Source of the DNA: Gemmatimonadota bacterium
Lineage (GTDB): Bacteria > Gemmatimonadota > Gemmatimonadetes > Gemmatimonadales > Gemmatimonadaceae
Assembly (NCBI GenBank): GCA_023249395.1
Contig: JAHFCS010000130.1
Coordinates: 1-6,473 of the forward strand
Length of the DNA: 6,473 bases
Direction of reading: 5' to 3'
Program-made: the position numbers and the translations under genes
Notes under the pieces: model-generated
Seen by the model: the letters and a program-made list of their open reading frames with translations, nothing else
What the model was told of the DNA's origin: nothing
Databases searched by the model: none
Shown here: one piece after another, positions 1-5,807 of the stretch
How positions within the stretch are numbered: the first letter of the stretch is position 1
How the letters are laid out: each line of letters opens with the position of its first letter

Positions 1-1641
1 GCTCGCGAGGAGTCCCAGCACCTCGTCGGTGAACTGGATGTCCTTGTCGGTGATGCCGTGTTCCTCGAGGAGGCGCGGCAGCATGTATCGCCACGCGATC
101 TCGACCTTCTCCTCCTCGGTGTAACCGGCGATGCGGATGATCTCCATCCGGTCGCGCAGCGGCGGCGGAATGTCGAAGATGTTGTTCGCGGTGCAGATGA
201 AGAGAACTGACGAGAGATCGAACGGCACGTTCAGGTAGTGATCCACGAAGTCGTCGTTCTGCGATGGATCGAGAACTTCGAGCATGGCTGCAGTCGGGTC
301 GCCCGAGGGTCCGCCCCCGCTCATCTTGTCGATCTCGTCGATCATCATCACAGGGTCTTTCACCTGAACGCGCCTCAGCGCCTGGATGACGAGCCCCGGC
401 ATCGCGCCGACATAGGTGCGCCGATGTCCGCGGATCTCCGCTTCGTCGCGCACTCCGCCGACGGAGATGCGGTAGAACTCCCGTCCGATCGCCGACGCGA
501 TCGCTTCGCCGAGTGAAGTCTTGCCCGTGCCCGGTGGACCGGCGAAGCAGAGGATGGGGCCGTGCGGATCACCGCCGCGAAGCTTTCGGACGGCGAGGTA
601 CTCGACGATCCGCTCCTTCGCTTCGTTGAGCCCGTAGTGCCCCCTGTCCAGCGCCTCCTCGACCGACTTTAGCTCTATCTCCTCGCGTCCCGACCGCTTA
701 TCCCATGGCAACGAGAGCAGCCAGTCGAGGTAGGTCCGGATGACCTGGTACTCGCTCGCCGCGGGCGAAAGCATGCGAAGCCGCTCCGTCTCCCGCTTCG
801 CTTCCGCGGCTGCGCGCGGCGGAAGCTTGGCTTCCTCGATTTTGCGCAGTGTCTCGACCGCTTCCTTCTCGCCCGGATCGGCTTCGCCCAGCTCGGCCTG
901 AATAGCGCGCAGCTGCTGGCGGAGATAGAACTCGCGCTGGTGCTGCTCGATCTTGATTTCTGTCTGCCGCTTGACGTCTTCGACGACGTGCGCTCGGCCC
1001 ACCTCGCGCTCGAGACGCGTGAGGAGAAAGCGAAGGCGCTGGCCGATGTCGAGCCGCTGAACGATCTCGTCCCTGTCGGAGATCTTGAAGTTCATGTTCG
1101 TCGCGGCGAGATCGGCGAATCGGCCGGGATCGGAGACGTTCATTCGGAGGATCGCCGGGACCTCGTCGGGAATTCTGTCCACCATCCTGGCCAGCGTTTC
1201 AGCGGCGCTCACAACGCGGCTTATGAGCTCGTCGACCTCGGCTGGGTCGGCCGGGATTTCTCTCGCCGGCTTGACGTGGGCGACGGGATAAGGCTCGTTC
1301 TGGACGATCTTGTCGACGACGATGCGTCGCAGTCCCTGGAGCGTGATCTGGACGGTGTCGCCGGGAAGATTGATGCGTTCATGGACGCGGGCCGCCACTC
1401 CGACGCGTCCGACAAACCGCTCGAGGTCGATGAGGTCGTCATGGTCGCCGGAAGCGATGACCAGCGCGACGATGAGACCGGAGCCCTCGTTGTCCTTGAG
1501 CAGCGCGAGGTTTTCGGGCGCCCCCATCTGGACGGCGATCGTTCCGAGCGGGTACACGATCGTAGACCGGAGCGCCATCATCGGAAGGTTGGGCGGTATT
1601 TCCGACTTGAGTATGTCGTCCTTGCGCGAGGGCTTGGGCAT
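1..1641 (-). CDS. lon: ATP-dependent protease Lon (endopeptidase La), C-terminal part beyond the window
   Basis: Lon is a cytosolic AAA+ serine protease that unfolds and degrades misfolded and regulatory proteins. The visible 547 codons read without a break. In order they show the LonSB substrate-binding N-domain (about residues 15-215, beginning PPNLPMMALRSTIVYPLG), the hallmark coil REFYLRQQLRAIQAELGE at 236-253, Walker A GPPGTGKT at 368-375, Walker B MMIDEIDK at about 432-439, the sensor-1 region CTANN at 483-487, and the arginine-finger region LRDRM at 495-499. The reading ends in the helical lid (GYTEEEK onward). About 250 residues remain outside the window, including the Ser-Lys catalytic dyad, so proteolytic competence cannot be judged. 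The ATG at 1641 fits the family N-terminus, but no Shine-Dalgarno sequence precedes it. A TTG three codons upstream is a weak alternative. The kinase gene ends 66 bp upstream on the same strand with no clear terminator between, so read-through from the kinase is possible. No CIRCE element is visible. Confidence 0.97.
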   Translation of the reverse strand, partial: MPKPSRKDDILKSEIPPNLPMMALRSTIVYPLGTIAVQMGAPENLALLKDNEGSGLIVALVIASGDHDDLIDLERFVGRVGVAARVHERINLPGDTVQITLQGLRRIVVDKIVQNEPYPVAHVKPAREIPADPAEVDELISRVVSAAETLARMVDRIPDEVPAILRMNVSDPGRFADLAATNMNFKISDRDEIVQRLDIGQRLRFLLTRLEREVGRAHVVEDVKRQTEIKIEQHQREFYLRQQLRAIQAELGEADPGEKEAVETLRKIEEAKLPPRAAAEAKRETERLRMLSPAASEYQVIRTYLDWLLSLPWDKRSGREEIELKSVEEALDRGHYGLNEAKERIVEYLAVRKLRGGDPHGPILCFAGPPGTGKTSLGEAIASAIGREFYRISVGGVRDEAEIRGHRRTYVGAMPGLVIQALRRVQVKDPVMMIDEIDKMSGGGPSGDPTAAMLEVLDPSQNDDFVDHYLNVPFDLSSVLFICTANNIFDIPPPLRDRMEIIRIAGYTEEEKVEIAWRYMLPRLLEEHGITDKDIQFTDEVLGLLAS

Positions 1642-1650
1642 TAGAGGCAA

Positions 1651-1656
1651 GTTAAA
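1651..1656 (-). promoter_or_regulatory. Possible -10 element just upstream of lon
   Basis: On the minus strand the hexamer TTTAAC lies 9 nt before the lon ATG, in the only AT-rich patch of the 66-bp gap. No convincing -35 box lies 16-18 nt further upstream. If used, transcription would start at or very near the start codon, which would fit the missing Shine-Dalgarno sequence. This is weak evidence from spacing and base composition only. Confidence 0.15.
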
Positions 1657-1707
1657 TCAGGCGGCTCGGTCGAACCATTGAGCGAGGCGAATATCGCGGG
1701 GTCCTGC

Positions 1708-3879
1708 TTACCCTGCCTCCTGCGCCGGCCTTCGAGTCAGTAATGCCGCAAATCCAGGGTCGGATCGTACCGAGTCGAGCGAACCGTCGTGCTCGATCCA
1801 CTTCCAGTGCCCGAACCCATGATCGATCGCCTTGTTGAGCGCGGCTATCGCCTCGGGGGCCTGGCCTTCCTGCGCAAAATTACAGGCGATGTTGTAAAGC
1901 ACCGACGGATCGTCGGGCTCCATTACGAGCGCGCGGCGGTTCCAGTCTCGCGACTTGTCCGACTCACCGAGGTAAGTGAGACAGGCGGCACCCATGTAGA
2001 GGGCTCGCGGATTGTCGGGGTTCAGCTCGAGATGCTTGCGCGCTGCGTCGTAACCTCGGCGCGCGGAACCAATGGACTCCTCGTTGCGGTCAAGGCCCCT
2101 GTAGACGTCTGCCAGAAGGGTGAGTGTCGCGAAGTCGTCAGGGCGGACTGCGACGGCACGCTCGTACCATTTTACGGCTTCCTCCGCTTTGCCCTGGGCC
2201 ATGCATGCCCTGGCGTAGAAATACGCGGCCTCGAACGACTTTGGATCGAGCCGCATCGCCGTCTGAAACTCTTTTTCTGCCCCCTCGAAACCGCTGCTTA
2301 ATGAGAGAGCGAGCCCTCGTGATGCGTGGGCTTCGGCGAGGTCCGGCGCCAGCTCGATCGCACGCCTGCTCGCAGCCTCGGCGCGTGCAAGGTTTGCCGG
2401 CGTTGCATCGAAGTACTGGAAGAGAAACGAGCAGCAGTCGGCGATTCCCGCGTGCGCGAGCGCGTAGCCGGGGTCGAGCTCGATTGCACGCTCGAACATC
2501 TGCCGGGCGAATTCGTGACTCTTTCGGCGGTGCTGGTGAAAGTACTGGCGCCCGCGCAAGTAGAACTCGTAGGCTTCGACGTTGGCGGTCGGCACCTGCT
2601 CGATCGCCTTCTTCTCGTCTTCGCTGAGGACAACGCGAAGGGCGGCGACGATGCTCGCCGATATCTCATCCTGGATGGCGAACACGTCCTCCAGCTCCCG
2701 GTCGTAGCGCTCCGCCCAGAGCTGCGTATTGTCGCTGGCGTTCACCAACTGCGCGGTGAGCCGCAACCGTTTCCCGGCCTTGCGCACACTTCCCTCGAGA
2801 ACTGTTGCCACCTGCAGCCGGCGCCCGATCTCCCGGATATCCTCGTTCTTCCCCTTGAAGGTGAAGGACGACGTGCGCGACGAGACCTTGAGCGCCTTGA
2901 TCTTGGACAGCGCGTTGATGATCTCCTCCGCGATTCCATCGGCGAAGAATTCTCCTTCGGGATCCGCGCTGACGTTCGCGAACGGAAGCACGGCAATCGA
3001 CTTGACGCCGCCGGCAGCGCCCGGAGTGAGCGGACTGCCGTCGGGAGTGGAGAGATGCGCCGCAACCAATGCCCTGGCGAAATCCATCGTCGTCGAAAAA
3101 CGCTCGCTGGCATCCTTGGAGAGCGCCTTGCCGAGAGCGTTTTCCACTTCCTCCGGCGCAGCTGCGAAAACGGAGCGAATGGAAGGAACCGGCTCGGTGA
3201 AGCGTTTGCTGAGGACCGCCTGAGCCGTTGCTCCGACAAAAGGTTTTCGACCTGAGAGCATTTCGTAAAGGACGCACGCGAGACTGTACTGATCGCTTCG
3301 GCCGTCAACGACGCTGTCACCTGCGGCCTGCTCCGGGCTCACGTACGCCGGCGTTCCGACCATGATGCCGGTCTGTGTGAGAGTGTCGCCCGCAGCGACA
3401 CTTACTGCTTTGGCGATGCCGAAGTCCATCACCATCGCCTCGCCTTCCTGCAGCATCACGTTCTCGGGCTTGATGTCACGATGGACGATGTTGTTGCGAT
3501 GGGCGTAATCGAGCGCGGACGCAATTCCGCGGACGAGCTGAAGCGCTTCTTCCATTGGGATCTGCCCGTCGCGGAGAAGCCGGTCGCGCAGCGACTCTCC
3601 CTCCACGACCGGCATGACGTAGAAGAGAAATCCGGCGGCCTCGCCCGAGTCGAACAGGGGAACGATGTGCGGATGGTTTAGTCGTGCGGCGAGCTTGATC
3701 TCACGCAAAAAGCGATCGGGCCCGAGAGCCGAGCTCAGCTCCGGATGAAGCACCTTGAGCGCGACCCGGCGGCCGTGACGGACATCTTCGGCGAGATAAA
3801 CCGTGGCCATTCCGCCACGGCCGAGCTCACGCTCCAGCTTGTAGCGTGAGGAAAGCGCTGATTCTAGTTGCTCCTGCAC
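1708..3879 (-). CDS. Ser/Thr protein kinase with TolB-N/FlgO-like domain and TPR repeats
   Basis: This 723-residue protein is predicted to phosphorylate Ser/Thr residues on partner proteins. The Hanks-type kinase domain (about 13-275) looks catalytically complete: glycine loop GRGGMATV 20-27, ATP-anchoring K42, helix-C E60, catalytic loop HRDIKPEN 133-140 with D135, metal-binding DFG at 152-154, and GTPAYVSPE 175-183. Activation-loop T168 and T170 (TLTQT) match the autophosphorylated pair of M. tuberculosis PknB. A short Pro/Gly-rich linker leads to a TolB-N/FlgO-like domain (about 291-420, SIAVLPFANVSADPE then FFADGIAEEI, COG5616-like). About six TPR-type repeats follow (about 436-685), suggesting protein-protein contacts. 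I see no signal peptide or transmembrane helix, so it is probably cytosolic, unlike many relatives with a membrane segment after the kinase domain. The start is GTG, with GGAG 4 nt upstream. It diverges from ffh, and lon follows 66 bp downstream. Substrates and stimulus are unknown. Confidence 0.93.
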   Translation of the reverse strand: MQEQLESALSSRYKLERELGRGGMATVYLAEDVRHGRRVALKVLHPELSSALGPDRFLREIKLAARLNHPHIVPLFDSGEAAGFLFYVMPVVEGESLRDRLLRDGQIPMEEALQLVRGIASALDYAHRNNIVHRDIKPENVMLQEGEAMVMDFGIAKAVSVAAGDTLTQTGIMVGTPAYVSPEQAAGDSVVDGRSDQYSLACVLYEMLSGRKPFVGATAQAVLSKRFTEPVPSIRSVFAAAPEEVENALGKALSKDASERFSTTMDFARALVAAHLSTPDGSPLTPGAAGGVKSIAVLPFANVSADPEGEFFADGIAEEIINALSKIKALKVSSRTSSFTFKGKNEDIREIGRRLQVATVLEGSVRKAGKRLRLTAQLVNASDNTQLWAERYDRELEDVFAIQDEISASIVAALRVVLSEDEKKAIEQVPTANVEAYEFYLRGRQYFHQHRRKSHEFARQMFERAIELDPGYALAHAGIADCCSFLFQYFDATPANLARAEAASRRAIELAPDLAEAHASRGLALSLSSGFEGAEKEFQTAMRLDPKSFEAAYFYARACMAQGKAEEAVKWYERAVAVRPDDFATLTLLADVYRGLDRNEESIGSARRGYDAARKHLELNPDNPRALYMGAACLTYLGESDKSRDWNRRALVMEPDDPSVLYNIACNFAQEGQAPEAIAALNKAIDHGFGHWKWIEHDGSLDSVRSDPGFAALLTRRPAQEAG

Positions 3880-3889
3880 AACACTCCAT

Positions 3890-3902
3890 CGGAATGATTC
3901 CG
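3890..3902. repeat. 13-bp perfect palindrome upstream of the kinase gene
   Basis: CGGAAT-G-ATTCCG has perfect 6-bp arms around one central base. It lies 10 bp before the kinase GTG, just upstream of its GGAG ribosome-binding site. A one-base loop cannot form a good RNA hairpin, so a DNA-binding dimer site (operator) is the more natural reading. No regulator is identified. Confidence 0.4.
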
Positions 3903-3913
3903 CGGCAAAGCTA

Positions 3914-3943
3914 CTTATCGGGCGGACGAACGGCCACTGTCCG
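3914..3943 (-). promoter_or_regulatory. Candidate sigma-70-type promoter for the kinase gene
   Basis: On the minus strand, CGGACA (3943-3938, four of six matches to TTGACA) and GATAAG (3919-3914, four of six matches to TATAAT) are separated by 18 bp. The predicted start would be near 3907, giving a leader of about 28 nt that contains the 13-bp palindrome and the GGAG site. Both boxes are imperfect, so this is a proposal rather than a firm call. Confidence 0.25.
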
Positions 3944-3946
3944 CCC
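3920..3946. repeat. 8-bp perfect inverted repeat in the divergent promoter region
   Basis: GGGCGGAC (3920-3927) and GTCCGCCC (3939-3946) are perfect reverse complements separated by 11 bp. The repeat overlaps the -35 box and spacer of the candidate kinase promoter and lies upstream of the candidate ffh promoter. It could be an operator serving one or both directions. No T-tract follows on either strand, so it does not look like an intrinsic terminator. Confidence 0.4.
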
Positions 3947-3957
3947 AGGTGCCGATG

Positions 3958-3986
3958 TTGGGTTCAGGTGTGAAATCGGGTATGTT
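3958..3986 (+). promoter_or_regulatory. Candidate ffh promoter, placed for a leaderless start
   Basis: TTGGGT (3958-3963) and TATGTT (3981-3986) are separated by 17 bp. The first keeps the TTG of a sigma-70 -35 box, and the second matches four of six bases of TATAAT. The -10 box ends 8 nt before the ffh ATG, so transcription would begin at or within one or two bases of the start codon. The gap holds no Shine-Dalgarno sequence, which agrees with a leaderless message. The -35 match is poor and the call rests mainly on spacing. Confidence 0.3.
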
Positions 3987-3990
3987 TCAC
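3970..3990. repeat. 6-bp inverted repeat directly upstream of ffh
   Basis: GTGAAA (3970-3975) and TTTCAC (3985-3990) are perfect reverse complements separated by 9 bp, and the second arm ends 4 bp before the ffh ATG. The repeat straddles the candidate -10 box, so a protein bound here could block ffh transcription. Short arms mean chance is a real alternative. Confidence 0.3.
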
Positions 3991-3994
3991 GGCT

Positions 3995-5335
3995 ATGTTC
4001 GAAGACCTGAGCGATAAGCTCGAAGCGGCGTTCGCCCGCCTGCGCGGGCGCGGAACGCTGAGCCCTGCCGACATCAAGGAGGGGCTCCGCGAGGTGCGCC
4101 GTGTCCTGCTCGAGGCCGACGTCAATTTCCAGCTCACCCGCGAGTTTCTGGAGCGCGTCGAGAAGCGCGCTGTCGGCGTCACCGCCCTCAGTGCGGTCTC
4201 CCCCGCACAGCAGCTCATCAAGATCGTCCACGAAGAGCTCGCCGCCATGCTCGGCGAGCGCCGCGAAGGACTGAAGCTCAGCTCCGTTCCACCGACGATC
4301 GTGATGATGGTCGGGCTCCAGGGGTCGGGCAAGACCACCACCGCGGCTAAACTCGCGCGAAAGCTCAAGGGTGAGGGACGCCCGACGCGACTCGTCGCCG
4401 CCGACGTCTATCGACCCGCGGCGATTGATCAGCTCGAGACGCTGGGGCAGCAGCTCGACGTGCCCGTTTACGCCGATCGCACCACGCAGGACGTGGTACG
4501 AATCGCGAGAGCGGGAATCGATGAGGCCAAGCGGGCGCGCGACCGGGTCGTGATCATCGACACCGCGGGGCGCCTTCAGATCGACGAAGAGATGATGGAC
4601 GAGCTTCGCCACCTGAAGGACGCCGTTCGTCCCACCGAGATACTCCTCGTCGCCGATGGAATGACGGGTCAGGAAGCAGTGAAGATCGCGCAGGGTTTCG
4701 ATTCCGCACTCGGTGTGACTGGAGTGGTGCTCACGAAAATGGACGGCGACGCTCGAGGTGGCGCTGCACTCTCGATCTACGGAGTGACCAAGAAGCCGAT
4801 CAAGTACATCGGCGTGGGAGAGAAACCCGACGCTCTCGAGGAGTTCCACCCTGACAGGATGGCGGGACGCATCCTCCAGATGGGTGACGTTGTCTCTCTC
4901 GTGGAAAAGGCGCAGGCCGCCTTCGATGAGGACGAGGCGAAGAAGCTCCAGAAGAAAATGAAGAAGGAAGGGATGGACCTCACGGATTTTCTCAACGCCA
5001 TGCGGCAGATCCAGAGACTGGGCCCGCTCGAGGGCGTGCTCAAGATGATTCCGGGAGTCAACACGAAGATGCTGAAGCAGGCGAAGATGGATCCGAACCG
5101 GATGAAGCACGTCGAGGCGATAGTGCTGTCGATGACGCCGGCCGAGCGTAAGGATCCGAGCCTGCTGAATGGTTCGCGGAGAGCGCGAGTGGCACGCGGC
5201 GCAGGGCGGTCCATCAGTGAGGTGAATCGCCTGCTCGAGCAGTTCCGGGAGATGCAGAAGATGATGAAGAAGATGTCCCAGGGCGGCGGCAGGATGGGAA
5301 TGCCGTCAATGCCCGGGATGTTCGGAATGCGGTAG
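3995..5335 (+). CDS. ffh: Signal recognition particle GTPase Ffh (SRP54)
   Basis: Ffh binds 4.5S/SRP RNA and the signal sequences of nascent membrane proteins, then docks with FtsY to deliver ribosomes to the Sec translocon. The 446-residue length is normal. The N domain (about 1-95) contains the family motif LREVRRVLLEADVNF at 31-45. The G domain (about 96-297) carries the P-loop GLQGSGKTT 107-115, the switch region DVYRPAAIDQL 137-147, DTAGR 189-193 and TKMDG 247-251. The M domain (about 298 to the end) includes the RNA-binding helix-turn-helix around SRRARVARGAGRSISEVNRL (394-413) and a methionine-rich tail. All key GTPase motifs are intact. The ATG fits the family N-terminus, but no Shine-Dalgarno sequence is visible. 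The gene ends in two in-frame TAG stops (5333-5338). rpsP begins 93 bp downstream, so ffh probably heads an operon with rpsP, rimM and trmD. The SRP RNA gene is not in this window. Confidence 0.98.
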   Translation: MFEDLSDKLEAAFARLRGRGTLSPADIKEGLREVRRVLLEADVNFQLTREFLERVEKRAVGVTALSAVSPAQQLIKIVHEELAAMLGERREGLKLSSVPPTIVMMVGLQGSGKTTTAAKLARKLKGEGRPTRLVAADVYRPAAIDQLETLGQQLDVPVYADRTTQDVVRIARAGIDEAKRARDRVVIIDTAGRLQIDEEMMDELRHLKDAVRPTEILLVADGMTGQEAVKIAQGFDSALGVTGVVLTKMDGDARGGAALSIYGVTKKPIKYIGVGEKPDALEEFHPDRMAGRILQMGDVVSLVEKAQAAFDEDEAKKLQKKMKKEGMDLTDFLNAMRQIQRLGPLEGVLKMIPGVNTKMLKQAKMDPNRMKHVEAIVLSMTPAERKDPSLLNGSRRARVARGAGRSISEVNRLLEQFREMQKMMKKMSQGGGRMGMPSMPGMFGMR

Positions 5336-5345
5336 TAGATTCCGC

Positions 5346-5435
5346 ATGTGGTACCGGGTGCGCGCCGGAAGCGCCGGCGTCGCGATGAGCCCGGAGCAGC
5401 ACGAGACCCCCTCAAGGGAGAAGTACAGATGGTAA
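5346..5435 (+). CDS. Possible 29-residue small protein or leader peptide between ffh and rpsP
   Basis: An ATG 10 nt after the ffh stop opens a 29-codon frame (begins MWYRVRAGSAGVAM, ends SREKYRW) that closes with TAA at 5433-5435. It overlaps the rpsP ATG by 7 nt in another frame, an arrangement seen in translationally coupled genes. Base use looks coding: by my hand count G/C is about 90% at third positions against 55% and 59% at first and second, as expected for a gene in a GC-rich genome. Against it, there is no Shine-Dalgarno sequence before this ATG, the frame is very short, and I recognise no family. It could be a leader peptide that affects rpsP translation, an independent small protein, or chance. 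Reinitiation after ffh would be the likely way to translate it. Confidence 0.25.
   Translation: MWYRVRAGSAGVAMSPEQHETPSREKYRW
5354..5394 (+). promoter_or_regulatory. Possible RNA stem structure in the rpsP leader
   Basis: CGCCGG (5363-5368) and CCGGCG (5374-5379) can form an all-GC hairpin with a 5-nt loop, extended by one G-U pair. CCGGG (5354-5358) and CCCGG (5390-5394) can close an outer stem around it. The heptamer GCGCCGG also occurs twice as a direct repeat (5362-5368 and 5371-5377). No U-tract follows, so it is not a classical terminator. It might tune expression between ffh and rpsP, but GC-rich DNA forms such pairings easily. Confidence 0.25.
5415..5420 (+). promoter_or_regulatory. 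Ribosome-binding site that fixes the rpsP start
   Basis: AGGGAG lies 8 nt before the ATG at 5429, which is good Shine-Dalgarno spacing. It decides between that ATG and an in-frame GTG at 5348, which would add 27 residues unrelated to S16. Confidence 0.7.
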
Positions 5436-5806
5436 GAATTCGCCTCCGCCGAATCGGGCGGAAGAAGGCACCAGTGTACCGCATCGTCGTCGCCGACTCG
5501 CAGAGCCCGCGCGATGGCAAGTTCATCGAGATCATCGGTCAGTACGCTCCCCGCCAGCAGGGTGGCGAGGGCGGTCTCAAGGTGGACGAAGACCGGGCCA
5601 ATTACTGGCTCGGCGTTGGAGCGCAGCCAAGCGATACGGTTCGCTCACTGCTCCGCCGAGCCGGAGTGCTTCGCAGGCGTCATGAGCAGCGGCTCGGTAT
5701 CGAGCGAAAGGAGACGGCCGTACCGCTGCCTGAGCGCACTGAGGAAGAGGAGCGCGCGCTGCACGCGGCCGACTCCGCACCCGCGGTGGAAAACAGCGGG
5801 GAGTAG
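5429..5806 (+). CDS. rpsP: Small ribosomal subunit protein S16, with a longer C-terminal tail
   Basis: S16 is a primary RNA-binding protein of the 30S body that helps 16S rRNA fold. The N-terminal 80 or so residues are a clear family match: MVRIRLRRIGRKKAPVYRIV at 1-20, VADSQSPRDGKFIE at 21-34, IGQYAPR at 36-42, then LKVDEDRANYWLGVGAQPSD and TVRSLLRRAGV, ending near residue 80. The protein is 125 residues long, whereas most bacterial S16 proteins are about 80-90. The extra 40 or so residues begin Arg-rich and become acidic (PERTEEEERA at 101-110), and look disordered. The start is set by AGGGAG upstream. The stop is followed after one base by the rimM ATG, so the two genes are almost certainly co-transcribed and probably translationally coupled. 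No KH-domain gene (khpA/ylqC) lies between rpsP and rimM, unlike in Firmicutes. Confidence 0.97.
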   Translation: MVRIRLRRIGRKKAPVYRIVVADSQSPRDGKFIEIIGQYAPRQQGGEGGLKVDEDRANYWLGVGAQPSDTVRSLLRRAGVLRRRHEQRLGIERKETAVPLPERTEEEERALHAADSAPAVENSGE

Positions 5807-5807
5807 C

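Noticed and set aside
940..1644. A 234-codon plus-strand frame opposite the start of lon
   Set aside because: The complementary strand encodes clear Lon sequence throughout, and the composition (many Asp, Arg, Val, Gly) is typical of an antisense shadow.
1642..1707. Heat-shock control element (CIRCE or sigma-32 type) upstream of lon
   Set aside because: I looked for the TTAGCACTC inverted repeat and for heat-shock promoter boxes and found neither in the gap.
2326..3255. A 309-codon plus-strand frame opposite the kinase gene
   Set aside because: It is antisense to the conserved TolB-N-like and TPR regions of the kinase and shows no domain of its own.
3920..3946. Intrinsic transcription terminator at the 8-bp inverted repeat
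   Set aside because: There is no T-tract on either strand, and the region lies between divergent start codons, where no transcript needs to end.
3911..5110. A 399-codon open frame on the minus strand opposite ffh
   Set aside because: It lies antisense to an unmistakable ffh gene, has no recognisable family motifs, is rich in His, Leu and Arg, and is the kind of long shadow frame that GC-rich codon use creates.
5348..5428. N-terminal extension of rpsP from an in-frame GTG
   Set aside because: It would add 27 residues unlike any S16 and would read through the well-placed AGGGAG ribosome-binding site of the ATG at 5429.
5514..5807. Upstream extension of the rimM frame
   Set aside because: This stretch is the rpsP coding region read in another frame; RimM similarity begins only at the ATG at 5808, which has its own ribosome-binding site.
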